Shown here piece after piece: positions 8,554 to 18,096 of a DNA stretch of 64,000 nt. A program made the position numbers and the translations under genes. Below the pieces are notes generated by a model. That model was not told the origin of the DNA, ran no database searches, and saw only the letters and a program-made list of their open reading frames with translations. Source of the DNA: Eubacterium sp. CAG:274. GTDB taxonomy: Bacteria; Bacillota; Clostridia; Lachnospirales; CAG-274. The stretch's first letter is position 1. Every line of letters starts with the position of its first letter. The stretch covers positions 88,003 through 152,002 of the forward strand of contig FR888494.1 in NCBI GenBank assembly GCA_000432155.1, given 5' to 3'.

Positions 8554-9678
8554 ATGAATAATTCAGACGATAAAAATAAAGTAAATAATGCAAAATCAAA
8601 AAATATTTTTCCAATTTCATTAAATCTAAAGGGAATTGGTTTAGAAAAAACTGTGGTTGTACTTTCTATACTTTTATTAGTAATTGTTGCTATTGCCTCT
8701 GTTTTTCATTCAGTTATTGTTCCTATTACAAAAAATAACACTAAAATAAATGACCAACTTTATAATGCTTATGCTCATGTTGATGATTTTAAGAAAAATG
8801 TATACGGCGAAGACCAGACACCTAATATGGAAAATAGTGTTTTTCAGGATAAAAGCATTGTAGGTATTTCTTGTTGGGGCGATAGTTTTAACATCGCAGC
8901 TAACCAGCAGACACCATCTTTTGGTGCTTATATTGCTGCTGCTTGTCAGACTTATGTTTTTAATGTTGCAAGTAATAAGGATAATATTGAAATGGTTGCT
9001 GGTCGTCAGGGTGGTGTACCTATGATTGTAGGTCCTTGTGATATTCCAGCAAAAAAGGAAAGCGTTGAAATTACTCTTACAAATGAATATGGTACAGAGC
9101 TTACACCTGACTTTTCAAAGAACGGTGGTCTTAACCCTGTTACAATAAACGGTGTTGAAGGTGTTGTATCTTCTATAAATGGTAAATATTATTTCACTCG
9201 TTCACAAAGTGGATACGAAACTTTTGTATATCAGCCTACACCTATTCAGACAAGAGCTATGGGTATCAGAAATAATGATACTTCTATATTCTTTATAGGT
9301 AGTGTAGACAAGCTTGAAAGCAAAGACAGAATGATTGAGATATATCAAAAAATGGCGAAAGCACTTAATACTGATAAGTTCCTTGTTATAGGTCCTGTTA
9401 GTGGAGATACTGCAAAGGTTAACGAATACAATCAAGCCCTTGCTGCTGCTTTTGGCAATAAGTATCTTGACCTACATTCTTACATATGTAGCGACCAAAT
9501 TTTGAAGGATAATAAATTTAAGCTTAACGAAGAAAATAAAAAAATGGCAGCTAATGGTCAAATACCAAAGGCGTTCTTGTTAGACCCTGAACACTTTAAT
9601 CAGACAGCTAATGAAGCCATTGGCAAAAGAATTTCAAAGAAACTTTTAGAGCTTAAATATGTAAATAAAATACAGTAA
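8554..9678 (+). CDS. Membrane-anchored SGNH/GDSL-like hydrolase
   Basis: 374 residues. A cytoplasmic tail precedes one membrane helix (about 33-55), so the rest lies outside. CWGDSF places a GDS nucleophile at S111 and LLDPEHFN supplies the distal Asp344-x-x-His347, the two ends of an SGNH triad. A DUF-like insert (about 150-240) separates them. Extracellular SGNH enzymes de-acetylate or esterify cell-wall or exopolysaccharide sugars (family knowledge); the substrate here is unknown. The next gene starts 15 bp downstream and encodes a single-helix protein, so the two probably form one operon. Confidence 0.65.
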   Translation: MNNSDDKNKVNNAKSKNIFPISLNLKGIGLEKTVVVLSILLLVIVAIASVFHSVIVPITKNNTKINDQLYNAYAHVDDFKKNVYGEDQTPNMENSVFQDKSIVGISCWGDSFNIAANQQTPSFGAYIAAACQTYVFNVASNKDNIEMVAGRQGGVPMIVGPCDIPAKKESVEITLTNEYGTELTPDFSKNGGLNPVTINGVEGVVSSINGKYYFTRSQSGYETFVYQPTPIQTRAMGIRNNDTSIFFIGSVDKLESKDRMIEIYQKMAKALNTDKFLVIGPVSGDTAKVNEYNQALAAAFGNKYLDLHSYICSDQILKDNKFKLNEENKKMAANGQIPKAFLLDPEHFNQTANEAIGKRISKKLLELKYVNKIQ

Positions 9679-9693
9679 TATACGAGGTTTGCT

Positions 9694-10191
9694 ATGAAAA
9701 TACATTTAAAATATATTTATGTTGGTATACTTGCTATACTTGTCCTATGGTCAGGATTTAACATTTATAATGGCTATCACAAACTTAATGTTGAAAAGGC
9801 AGCTATAGCTAAACAGGCTGAGAATATGGATACTCTTGTTAGTCAGTCTATAAAGGCTTGCTACAAAGCTTATGATGATGTTCATGCTACACAAGAAGAA
9901 AAAGATAAATTAAAGATTTACGAAGAAAACATTTCAAAAGCACCTAATTCAAGAGTAAAAGCCGGAATTGCAATGTCTATGATTGATTACTCAATTATGC
10001 ACATTACTTCAGCCACTCTTGAAACAATAACAGGCGATGATGACCAGTTTGTTGACCCTGCTCACAACTTTGCATTACAAGATTTAACAGATATTCAGAC
10101 ACAGCTTTTAGCCAGTCAGTCTACTGATACAGATGAAGATAGTGTTAATTCTTCTGAACAAGCTAGTTTTGCTGAAGAAACTACAAAATAA
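9694..10191 (+). CDS. Small single-pass membrane protein, unknown function
   Basis: 165 residues with a membrane helix at about 6-27, then a helical extracellular part and an acidic Ser/Thr-rich tail (about 140-165). The helix plus the following LVSQSIKACYKAYDDV segment is reminiscent of LemA-type anchors, but I do not see the LemA signature and do not assign it. Ribosome site GAGG upstream. It follows the SGNH gene by 15 bp and precedes gltX by 28 bp, so it may be a partner of the former. Confidence 0.6.
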   Translation: MKIHLKYIYVGILAILVLWSGFNIYNGYHKLNVEKAAIAKQAENMDTLVSQSIKACYKAYDDVHATQEEKDKLKIYEENISKAPNSRVKAGIAMSMIDYSIMHITSATLETITGDDDQFVDPAHNFALQDLTDIQTQLLASQSTDTDEDSVNSSEQASFAEETTK

Positions 10192-10219
10192 TTATTATAA
10201 TATAAAGGAGTATTGAAAA

Positions 10220-11659
10220 ATGGTTAGAACAAGATTTGCCCCAAGCCCAACAGGCTATATGCACATTGGTAATTTAAGAACAGCACTTTACGAATTTTTA
10301 ATCGCAAAATCTGCCGGTGGTAGCTTTATTTTAAGAATTGAAGATACTGACCAGGAAAGATTTGTTGAAGGTGCTACAGATATTATCTACAAAACATTAG
10401 AGATGTCTGGTATTACACACGATGAAGGTCCAGATGTAGGTGGAGAATACGGTCCTTACATTCAGAGTGAAAGAAAGAATGACTATATCAAATATGCTAA
10501 GGAATTAATTGAAAAGGGAGAGGCTTACTACTGCTTCTGTACTAAGGAAAGACTTGATTCCCTCAAGACTAATACTGGTCACGAAGATATTGTTCACTAC
10601 GACAGACATTGTCTTAACCTTTCAAAGGAAGAAATCGAAGAAAACCTTAAAAACGGTGTACCTTATGTTATTAGACAGAAAATCAAGGAAGGTAAAACTA
10701 CTTTCCACGATGAGGTATATGGCTCAATTACTGTTGATAACTCTGAAATGGAAGACCAGATTTTAATTAAGTCTGATGGATACCCTACTTATAACTTCGC
10801 TAATGTTATTGATGACCATGCAATGAACATTACTCATGTTGTAAGAGGTGCTGAGTACCTTTCTTCTACACCTAAGTACAACCTTTTATATGAAGCATTT
10901 GGTTGGGATATTCCTACTTATGTTCATCTTCCAGCAGTTATGAAGGACCAGCACCACAAACTCTCTAAGAGAAATGGTGACGCATCTTTCCAGGATTTAG
11001 TTGCAAAGGGTTACTTACCAAAGGCTATTGTAAATTACATTGCCCTCCTCGGTTGGTCACCATCTATCAATCAGGAAATCTTTACTATGGAAGAACTTAT
11101 TGAAAACTTTAGTATTGAAGGCCTTTCAAAATCTCCTGCTATTTTCGATATTGTAAAGCTTACTTGGATGAATGGCGAATACATTAAGAAAATGGATTTT
11201 GATGAATTCTATGAATTAGCTGAACCTGAATTAAAGGCTGCTATTAAGACAGAAGGTATTGACCTTAAAAAGGTTGCTGGATACATTCAGACAAGAATTG
11301 GTACATTAAAGGAAATTGCTGAAAAGGTTGACTTTATTGATACACTTCCAGAATATGATACTGCTCTCTATGTTCACAAGAAAATGAAGACTACTGAAGA
11401 AATGTGTCTTGAAAATCTTAAAAAGGTTCTTCCTGTTCTCAAGGAATTAAAGGAATGGAACAATGACAGCATTTACAATGCTATGCTTACTCTTGTAAAG
11501 GAAATGGAAATCAAGAACGGTCAAATGTTCTGGCCTGTAAGAACTGCCCTTTCTGGCGAACCAACTTCTCCATGTGGTGCAAGTGAATTGGCTGAACTTC
11601 TTGGCAAGGAAGAAAGTATTGCAAGAATTGAAAAAGGTATTGACTTATTAAGTAAATAA
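10220..11659 (+). CDS. gltX: Glutamyl-tRNA synthetase
   Basis: 479 residues, a usual bacterial length. The class I signature appears as HIGN at 15-18 in RFAPSPTGYMHIG and as KLSKR at 247-251. It charges tRNA-Glu (and, in most Firmicutes, tRNA-Gln as the first step of the amidotransferase route). AAAGGAG lies upstream of the ATG. It may be co-transcribed with the two membrane-protein genes before it, since no terminator separates them, and ends at its own terminator. Confidence 0.97.
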   Translation: MVRTRFAPSPTGYMHIGNLRTALYEFLIAKSAGGSFILRIEDTDQERFVEGATDIIYKTLEMSGITHDEGPDVGGEYGPYIQSERKNDYIKYAKELIEKGEAYYCFCTKERLDSLKTNTGHEDIVHYDRHCLNLSKEEIEENLKNGVPYVIRQKIKEGKTTFHDEVYGSITVDNSEMEDQILIKSDGYPTYNFANVIDDHAMNITHVVRGAEYLSSTPKYNLLYEAFGWDIPTYVHLPAVMKDQHHKLSKRNGDASFQDLVAKGYLPKAIVNYIALLGWSPSINQEIFTMEELIENFSIEGLSKSPAIFDIVKLTWMNGEYIKKMDFDEFYELAEPELKAAIKTEGIDLKKVAGYIQTRIGTLKEIAEKVDFIDTLPEYDTALYVHKKMKTTEEMCLENLKKVLPVLKELKEWNNDSIYNAMLTLVKEMEIKNGQMFWPVRTALSGEPTSPCGASELAELLGKEESIARIEKGIDLLSK

Positions 11660-11670
11660 TTTATTTTTTT

Positions 11671-11698
11671 AGGAGGCTGGTTTTAGCCTCCTTTTTTA
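11671..11698 (+). terminator. Terminator of gltX
   Basis: Stem AGGAGGCT / AGCCTCCT with loop GGTTTT, then a T-tract. Confidence 0.9.
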
Positions 11699-11705
11699 TA
11701 ATAAA

Positions 11706-11769
11706 TATGAAAAATAAATAAATCCTACGCCTTGTTTACAAGCCACATTTAACAGGGTTAATTTCTGTA
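11706..11769 (-). repeat. Three-hairpin element, decayed copy G (minus strand)
   Basis: Read on the minus strand: ACAGAAATTAAC, a short TTAAC-CCT-GTTAA stem, GGCTTGTAAACAAGGC (stem 2 with one mismatch), then GGATTTAT without the closing arm of stem 3. The order matches copies at 24.3 kb, with several losses. It lies between the converging terminators of gltX and the aminotransferase. Confidence 0.6.
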
Positions 11770-11770
11770 T

Positions 11771-11813
11771 AAAAAAATCTGTAGCAAGCAATAAGCCTAC
11801 TACAGATTTTTAT
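11771..11813. terminator. Bidirectional terminator between gltX and the aminotransferase
   Basis: AAAATCTGTAG / CTACAGATTTT pair over an 11-bp stem with a 15-base loop; A-run on the left and T-run on the right make it usable in both directions. Confidence 0.75.
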
Positions 11814-11823
11814 TTATCAATAT

Positions 11824-13008
11824 TTATTTATATTTTTCAATAGCCTTTTTAAAGCTAGGAAGTGATGCTTCTATCTTTTCTTTGTCTACACAGAAAGCTA
11901 TTCTAAAATGCTCTGGACAGCCGAAATTTGAGCCTGGAACAAGCACAAGACCAAATTCCTTAGCATCAGCACAAAACTGCTTATCATCAGCAATAGGAGA
12001 TTTAGGGAACATATAGAAAGTACCCTTTGGCTCAACTATTTCATATCCCATTTCAACAAGTGCATTATAGAGTAATTTTTCATTTTCTTCATATATAGCA
12101 AGGTCAGCTGTTTTACCTAAATTTCTTGCTACTACTTTCTGCATAAGACTTGGTGCGTTTACAAAGCCTAAAATTCTTGTAGCTACATTAAGACCACTCA
12201 TAACATCTTCAAAGTCTGCAATTTCACTTGGCACAACAAGATAACCAATTCTTTCGCCAGGAAGTGAAAGGCTCTTTGAATAAGAATAACCAACAATGGT
12301 ATTGTTATAATACTTTGTTACATAAGGCACTTCTGTATTATTAAAAGCTATTTCTCTGTATGGTTCATCACTAAATATGTAAATTTCTGTACCATATTCA
12401 GCCTGTTTCTTTTCAAGAATACTAGCAAGTTTCTTAATATCTTCTTCTGAATAAACTGCACCTGTAGGGTTATTAGGCGAATTTATGATAACAAATTTAG
12501 TCTTTGGAGAAATTTTTTCTTCTAATTCCTTAAAATTAATAGAAAAAGTTTCTGTATCAGGGCTTACTACTACCCTTACACCATTGGCATTTGAAATGTA
12601 GCTATTATATTCTCCAAAATAAGGTGCTATACAAATAATTTCATCGCCATCATCAACAAGAGTCTTAAATGTAACATTTATACCACCTGCTGCCCCTACT
12701 GTCATAACAATATTAGCCTTAGTAAAGTTTGTACCATAACTCTTGTTTGTAAATTCGGCTATAGCCTCTCTTACATCTTCATAACCTGAGTTGTTCATAT
12801 ATCCGTGAAGTTCCATTTCAGGCTCTGTATTTACAATATCTATGATACTTTCTTTTACACTCTTTGGAGGAACGATTGAAGGATTACCTAAAGAAAAGTC
12901 AAATACATTTTCTGCTCCTCTTTCAGCAATCATTTTTTTACCTTCTTCAAACATTGCTCTTATGGCTGAACCACCCTTAACAAGTGCTTTCATCTTTTTT
13001 GTTATCAT
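11824..13008 (-). CDS. PLP-dependent class I aminotransferase
   Basis: 394 residues, fold-type I. Visible landmarks are the SPNNPTGAVY segment that holds the cofactor-binding Asn, the YSYSKSLSLPGERIGY segment with the Schiff-base Lys, and the C-terminal substrate-binding Arg in EHFRIAF. These fit the aspartate/aromatic aminotransferase group (AspB-like) in Clostridia; exact substrate not decidable. GGAGG precedes the start. Monocistronic by its flanking terminator and divergent neighbour. Confidence 0.85.
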   Translation of the reverse strand: MITKKMKALVKGGSAIRAMFEEGKKMIAERGAENVFDFSLGNPSIVPPKSVKESIIDIVNTEPEMELHGYMNNSGYEDVREAIAEFTNKSYGTNFTKANIVMTVGAAGGINVTFKTLVDDGDEIICIAPYFGEYNSYISNANGVRVVVSPDTETFSINFKELEEKISPKTKFVIINSPNNPTGAVYSEEDIKKLASILEKKQAEYGTEIYIFSDEPYREIAFNNTEVPYVTKYYNNTIVGYSYSKSLSLPGERIGYLVVPSEIADFEDVMSGLNVATRILGFVNAPSLMQKVVARNLGKTADLAIYEENEKLLYNALVEMGYEIVEPKGTFYMFPKSPIADDKQFCADAKEFGLVLVPGSNFGCPEHFRIAFCVDKEKIEASLPSFKKAIEKYK

Positions 13009-13149
13009 TTCAAAACCTCCTGTTTCATTCTGTTTTATCTATAAACTATAATAATACTTTTGTAATATAATTGCAATATAAAGTTGCAAACAAAATACAG
13101 ACAGCTTCGTATATTATTATGAATTGATTAACATTAAGGAGGAATTTAT

Positions 13150-13938
13150 ATGAAAAAAACTATAAAGAAATCAATCGCTTTAGGTATGGCTATTTCAATG
13201 CTTGGTTCAGTATCAGCTATTGCCGGCACAACAGCCTCAGTTGCCAAAAATATTACAGTAAATGGCGACAAAATTACAGCAACTGCAATTACTCAAGACG
13301 GTAAAACTTTACTTCCTGTTCGTGCCGTAGCAACAGCTTTAGGCTTAAATGTAGAATGGAATGCAGAACAGAAGTCTGTTGTTCTTGAAGATTTACCACT
13401 TTATGTAACTTTCCGTACAGGCGTTGACGGCTACACATTTGCCAAAACAGCTCCTATGCCTTTAGGACAAGCCCCTATTATCATTGACTCTGTTACTTAT
13501 GTTCCTGTTGAACTTTTCAGCGATATTTTAGCTTATACTGTAGATGATACAGACAACGGTATTGTAATTTTCGATGAAACAGAAGAAAGCTCTACTGAAG
13601 AATCTACTGAAACTACTACAGTAACAGAAGATAGTACAGAAACTACTACTTCTGTTAAAAGTGACGAAACAGCTACTGAAGAAACTACAGAAGTTGATGC
13701 TAAGGCTACAGGTAAGGTAGTTGAAATTGGCGATAAGGAAATTCTTTTCAATGATGAAGTAATGGGCAAAGTTAGATTATGCCCTAACGATGATACTAAA
13801 ATAACTGATAAAGACGGTAATGAAATTAAGATAACTGATATTAAGGTTGATAATGAAATTGAGGTTGAATATAGTGATGTTATGACAGATAGTCTTCCAC
13901 CTCTCAACAACCCTATTTCAATTAAAGTTGTAAAGTAA
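13150..13938 (+). CDS. Secreted stalk-domain (copper amine oxidase N-terminal-like) protein with Thr/Glu linker
   Basis: 262 residues. Signal peptide about 1-26. Residues about 35-130 are the Cu_amine_oxidN1-type stalk domain (ITQDGKTLLPVRAVATALG, VEWNAEQKSVVL, YVPVELF). A Ser/Thr/Glu-rich linker (about 137-182) leads to an OB-like C-terminal piece (TGKVVEIGDKEILF...). The domain name is historical: no amine oxidase activity is implied. Two more proteins with the same stalk domain lie at 50.1 and 55.9 kb. Probable surface or matrix protein; function unknown. Confidence 0.75.
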   Translation: MKKTIKKSIALGMAISMLGSVSAIAGTTASVAKNITVNGDKITATAITQDGKTLLPVRAVATALGLNVEWNAEQKSVVLEDLPLYVTFRTGVDGYTFAKTAPMPLGQAPIIIDSVTYVPVELFSDILAYTVDDTDNGIVIFDETEESSTEESTETTTVTEDSTETTTSVKSDETATEETTEVDAKATGKVVEIGDKEILFNDEVMGKVRLCPNDDTKITDKDGNEIKITDIKVDNEIEVEYSDVMTDSLPPLNNPISIKVVK

Positions 13939-13970
13939 TCTGTAGCAAGCCATAGAATTTATTACTACTA

Positions 13971-14002
13971 AAAAAGCAGAGGAACAAAACCTCTGCTTTT
14001 TT
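13971..14002. terminator. Bidirectional terminator between the stalk protein and dut
   Basis: GCAGAGG-AACAAAA-CCTCTGC flanked by five A and six T. Confidence 0.9.
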
Positions 14003-14515
14003 CTATTTGCCTGAACTACCTAACTTGCCATCGCCTCTCTGTGATGGTATCTTCTGTAATTCTTCAAATGTTATTTCTTCAACTGAAAGCTCATTATGAA
14101 CACAATGAACTATACCTTGGAAAAGTGCCTTTGTGTATGGGTATACGATATAAGCCTTTTCAATAAGCTCTTTTACATTTTCTGGAAGTGATGCAATATC
14201 CATTTTAGTAATAAGAATAGGCTTGTTATTTGTATTTGTAGTAGCTAAGAACCATTCGCCTCTATAGCTTGAATCAATAACACCGGCACTATACTTAATG
14301 CCCTTACTACCTGTAGAACCTCTTTCCTGTATCTGAATGTAGTAATTTTCTGGAACAGCACTTGCTATACCTGTAGGAACTAAAGCTGTAGTATGTGGTT
14401 CAATAATAAAGCTTTCTTCTTCAAAACAAGGGTAAATATCAAAACCTGCATTCCAACTATCTCTTGCTGGTATCTGTGCATTTTCCTTTACCTTTGCAAA
14501 AACAATCTTATCCAT
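14003..14515 (-). CDS. dut: dUTP diphosphatase (trimeric dUTPase)
   Basis: 170 residues. Motif 1 AGFDIYP, motif 2 ERGSTGSKG, motif 3 AGVIDSSYRGEW and the C-terminal Gly-rich motif 5 SQRGDGKLGSSGK are all present, with an insert of about 20 residues before motif 4 compared with the short bacterial enzyme. It hydrolyses dUTP to dUMP, keeping uracil out of DNA. It is the last gene of nrdD-nrdG-dut (8-bp gap), so deoxynucleotide synthesis and clean-up are expressed together. The terminator T-run abuts the stop codon. Confidence 0.9.
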   Translation of the reverse strand: MDKIVFAKVKENAQIPARDSWNAGFDIYPCFEEESFIIEPHTTALVPTGIASAVPENYYIQIQERGSTGSKGIKYSAGVIDSSYRGEWFLATTNTNNKPILITKMDIASLPENVKELIEKAYIVYPYTKALFQGIVHCVHNELSVEEITFEELQKIPSQRGDGKLGSSGK

Positions 14516-14523
14516 ATATCCTC

Positions 14524-15015
14524 CTAATCCTCTAAAACAACGACTTTTCCACTATCTATGGTTTTCTTTACATCAATAACTCTCTGATTAGCAGAGCCTT
14601 TCCAATGAAGTTTAACATCTTTAACTTCCTTTTTGAAAGGTCCGTCAACTAATACATCAATATATTTTACAATTTCTAAATCCTTTATTTCTTCCCATAA
14701 ATAGCCTGTGTAAAGCCATATATCCTTAGATGGAAATTCATCTTTTATTTTCTTTGCTAAACGAGTTATTTCATCTCTATTTTGAGTGTGTAGAGGGTCA
14801 CCTCCACTAAAGGTAACCCCCTCTACATAATTCTTCTTTAAATCGTCTAAAAGTTCTTTTTCGGCATCTTCATCAAATTCAACACCATTATTTACATCCC
14901 AAGTAATAGGATTTTGACATTCGTCACATCTATGATTACAGCCACTAACCCAAAGCACAACTCTAAGCCCTTGACCATTTAACATATCGTCATGGGTTAT
15001 ATTATGATATTTCAT
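14524..15015 (-). CDS. nrdG: Anaerobic ribonucleotide reductase activating protein
   Basis: 163 residues. Radical-SAM cysteines appear in SGCNHRCDECQNP (C-x3-C-x2-C), followed by the FSGGDPL SAM-binding stretch. It generates the glycyl radical on NrdD. Placed 15 bp after nrdD, with AGAGGA before the start. Confidence 0.95.
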   Translation of the reverse strand: MKYHNITHDDMLNGQGLRVVLWVSGCNHRCDECQNPITWDVNNGVEFDEDAEKELLDDLKKNYVEGVTFSGGDPLHTQNRDEITRLAKKIKDEFPSKDIWLYTGYLWEEIKDLEIVKYIDVLVDGPFKKEVKDVKLHWKGSANQRVIDVKKTIDSGKVVVLED

Positions 15016-15030
15016 TTTAATCCTCTATTT

Positions 15031-17196
15031 TTACATACTTTTTCTGTCGGCAATTTCAGCCATTTTGGCAGCATTAAGTCTTGTATCGCCACCAACTCTT
15101 GAATAACTTAAATAGCCATTCATTCTTTCTATTTTAGTCAAATTGTGGCTACCACATTTAGGACAAACATCCATATCTAATTCCTGATGTCCACAATCAT
15201 CACAATATGCAAGACTTAAATTTACACCTTCGTAAAATCCTAAATCCATAGCCCTGTTAACAAGTGCCTTTATAGCATTCTTATTATAGCTAATAGGATA
15301 CTTAACATATTGTATTTTTCCACCATTTAACAAATTCCAAAATCTCTTTTCCAAATCCTGTTTTTGTATTGGTGTAATATCTTCTGAAACATGGCAATGG
15401 AAACTGTTAGAAACATATGCTCTGTCAGATACATTTTCTATTATGCCATATTTCTTTCTAAACTGCTTAACCTGTAAACCACAAAGGCTTTCTGCTGGTG
15501 TACCATAAATAGCATAAGCAATATTATCTTCGTGCTTATATTCATTTACTTTGTTATTTATGTATTCCATAACTTCAAGAGCAAAAGCACCATCAGTTAC
15601 AATACTCTTGTGGTTGTATAATTCCTGTAATTCATTTAAAGCTGTAATACCAAAAGATGCTGTACTACTTCTTAAAACAGGCTTAATTTTATCGTGTGGC
15701 TTTAAATTTCCACCATAGAAACCACCTTCGCAATAAGCAACAGGGTTTGTAGATGCTCTCATTTCACCTAAATAATCAAGTGTTCTCTTATGGAGATTTC
15801 TAATCATTTCAAGATAATAGTCGAGAACTTCGTAAAAATCTCTGCTTTCTGACCTAGATTTAGCTAAAATCATAGGTAAGTGTAAACTTATAGCACCAAT
15901 ATTAAATCTACCTACTACAACTGGCTTATCGTTTTCGTCAGCAGGTTCCATTCCACCTCTTTCGAACCAAAGAGAAAGAAAAGCTCTGCAACCCATTGGA
16001 CTGATTACAACGCCATATTTCTTATAGGCCTCTGCCACATAGCTATCTCCTGTAAGGCTGAGCCAATCTGGATACATTGTCTTTGAAGAACAGTCAATAG
16101 CTGCATTGTACACATCTTCCAAAGGCTTTCCGTCGCCATGTAAATTCTCATCAAATAAAAATACAAGTTTAGGGAACAATACTGGTTTTTTATTACCATT
16201 TTTGCCCTGTCCACCTGAATGAACTTCAAGGGCAGTAATTGACGCCATTCTACCAAATCGTTCCTGTGAAAGACCAAAAGTAATTGTTATAAAAGGATAA
16301 TCTCCCCTTGAAGAACCCACAGAATTAAGTTTATACTCTATTCCCTGGAAGCCCTGTTCAAAATCTCTCTTGATTTTTTTCATAGCTTTTTCTTCAATAT
16401 ATTTAAGGTCATCAAGAGAAAGTACATTTCCCTTCATATCCTCCATAATAGTCTTTATTTCATTATAATACTTAGCATAGCTTTTTTCTGCATAGGGAGC
16501 TAAAATCTTATCAATTTCTGGTACTGTAAATCCACCATACTGCTGACTTGCTGTAGATAAAACTACATCACCGATAACATCAAAGGCAACAGCAAGGGAA
16601 TTTGGCTCATTGTACCAAAGATTACCCATCTCAAATCCACCTTTTAATACTTTTCCCATATCAAAAAGGCAGCAATTCATTGTATCACGCCTAGCAGACA
16701 TATCGTGAATATATATATAACCGTCATTTATTGCCTGCTTCTCATCATTAGTCAAAAAGAATTTCTTGTAAAGTTCTTTGTTTAACTGATTATAAATAAG
16801 GCTTCGCTTTGTTGCTACAAGTGCTGAATCTGTATTAGAATTTTCTTTATCTCCAATATACATAATATTCTGAGCTTTTCTATAAACATCATCAAGCATT
16901 TTTACGAAATCAATTTTATAATTTCTGTAATCTCTATAACTCTTTGCAACCTCAGGCTTTATATCCTCTAAAGCACTTTCCACTAAATTGTGCATAGTCT
17001 GAATAGGAACATTTTTCAATCCACTTTCAAGTAAATGTGACTTAACCCATTCTACAATTCTATCATATTCCTCAGCCTTAAACTTATACATAACTCTAGC
17101 TGCTGACTTAGTAACAGCTGCTACAATCTTCTGTTCGTCAAAGGGTTCTAAAGTACCGTCCTTTTTTATAATACATATACCTAACATAGTATTCAT
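15031..17196 (-). CDS. nrdD: Anaerobic ribonucleoside-triphosphate reductase
   Basis: 721 residues. An N-terminal ATP-cone (about 5-95, IIKKDGTLEPFDEQKI) gives allosteric control; the body is the ten-stranded barrel; the C-terminus has a zinc site formed by two CxxC pairs (CDDCGHQ, CPKCGSH) and the glycyl radical site RMNGYL with Gly at about 694. It makes deoxynucleotides without oxygen, indicating anaerobic life. First gene of the nrdD-nrdG-dut operon. Confidence 0.97.
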   Translation of the reverse strand: MNTMLGICIIKKDGTLEPFDEQKIVAAVTKSAARVMYKFKAEEYDRIVEWVKSHLLESGLKNVPIQTMHNLVESALEDIKPEVAKSYRDYRNYKIDFVKMLDDVYRKAQNIMYIGDKENSNTDSALVATKRSLIYNQLNKELYKKFFLTNDEKQAINDGYIYIHDMSARRDTMNCCLFDMGKVLKGGFEMGNLWYNEPNSLAVAFDVIGDVVLSTASQQYGGFTVPEIDKILAPYAEKSYAKYYNEIKTIMEDMKGNVLSLDDLKYIEEKAMKKIKRDFEQGFQGIEYKLNSVGSSRGDYPFITITFGLSQERFGRMASITALEVHSGGQGKNGNKKPVLFPKLVFLFDENLHGDGKPLEDVYNAAIDCSSKTMYPDWLSLTGDSYVAEAYKKYGVVISPMGCRAFLSLWFERGGMEPADENDKPVVVGRFNIGAISLHLPMILAKSRSESRDFYEVLDYYLEMIRNLHKRTLDYLGEMRASTNPVAYCEGGFYGGNLKPHDKIKPVLRSSTASFGITALNELQELYNHKSIVTDGAFALEVMEYINNKVNEYKHEDNIAYAIYGTPAESLCGLQVKQFRKKYGIIENVSDRAYVSNSFHCHVSEDITPIQKQDLEKRFWNLLNGGKIQYVKYPISYNKNAIKALVNRAMDLGFYEGVNLSLAYCDDCGHQELDMDVCPKCGSHNLTKIERMNGYLSYSRVGGDTRLNAAKMAEIADRKSM

Positions 17197-17228
17197 AACC
17201 GCACCCCCTATTTTTTCGTACAGGCAAT

Positions 17229-17257
17229 ATTATAACCCCCTAATTATAGTGTGTCAA
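17229..17257 (-). promoter_or_regulatory. Perfect consensus promoter of nrdD-nrdG-dut
   Basis: On the minus strand TTGACA (17252-17257), 17-bp spacer, TATAAT (17229-17234). The spacer carries ACACTATAATTAG, which vaguely recalls an NrdR box, but I do not see the required pair of boxes and do not call one. Confidence 0.85.
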
Positions 17258-17590
17258 CAACAAAAATTCGGTTTATTAGCTCTGCCTATGTCATAAAATT
17301 TATATAAAAATTTACCCGAAGTAACTGTAATCGGCTCTCCAAGTGGATTTCAAAATTTTATTATTTTCGTCAATTTTAACATAAATATACTTCTTTTTGT
17401 ATATAATAAAATATTATTTCATTGATATTTTAGTTCAAAGACCTTATTTAACTGACTTTTTACAAGATTTTTACTATGGTAAAAATATATAGCAAATTTT
17501 CAGTAAAAAAAATTTACAAATTATTTGTAATTATCTGTAAATATACAATAATAGACGCTTGATTGCCAAACGCCTATTACCATATCTATA
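17258..17590. other. Gene-free stretch between queF and the nrdD promoter
   Basis: No convincing open frame. Two hairpins are visible: ATTTTTAC-TATG-GTAAAAAT (17467-17486), and AATAGGCG/CGTCTATT on the minus strand (17550-17578), an imperfect candidate for the queF terminator without a good U-run. The rest is AT-rich with nothing recognisable. Confidence 0.5.
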
Positions 17591-18088
17591 TTATCTATTA
17601 TCTACTTTCTCTGGATACATATCGTGATTAGCTAATCTATCCCAAGCAACCTGTTCCCACTTTGTACCCTTTCTACCATAGTTTGTATATGGGTCAATAG
17701 AAATACCTCCACGAGGAGTAAATTTACCCCATACTTCTATGTATTTAGGGTCCATAAGTTTAACTAAGTCCTTCATAATAATATTTATACAGTCCTCGTG
17801 GAAATCTCCATGATTTCTGAAGCTAAATAAATATAATTTTAAAGATTTACTTTCTACCATTTTTACATCTGGTACATAACTGATATATATTGTAGCAAAG
17901 TCTGGCTGTCCTGTAAGTGGGCAAAGACTTGTAAATTCAGGGCAATTAAACTTTACAAAGTAATCTGTATCCTGATGCTTATTTACAAAAGTTTCAAGCA
18001 TTTCCGGAGCATAATCCATAGGATATTTTGTACCCTGATTACCTAAAAGCGTTACACCATTTAATTCTTCTTTATTTCTACCTGACAT
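17591..18088 (-). CDS. queF: NADPH-dependent preQ0 reductase
   Basis: 165 residues, the short unimodular QueF. The nucleophile Cys is in FTSLCPLTGQPDF and the ESKSLKLYLFSFRNHGDFHE segment holds the substrate and NADPH contacts. It reduces 7-cyano-7-deazaguanine to preQ1. Last gene of the que operon, 8 bp after queC. Confidence 0.95.
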   Translation of the reverse strand: MSGRNKEELNGVTLLGNQGTKYPMDYAPEMLETFVNKHQDTDYFVKFNCPEFTSLCPLTGQPDFATIYISYVPDVKMVESKSLKLYLFSFRNHGDFHEDCINIIMKDLVKLMDPKYIEVWGKFTPRGGISIDPYTNYGRKGTKWEQVAWDRLANHDMYPEKVDNR

Positions 18089-18096
18089 AAATCCTC

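Noticed and set aside
17229..17260. NrdR box pair at the nrdD promoter
   Set aside because: Only one weak resemblance inside the spacer; NrdR needs two phased boxes.
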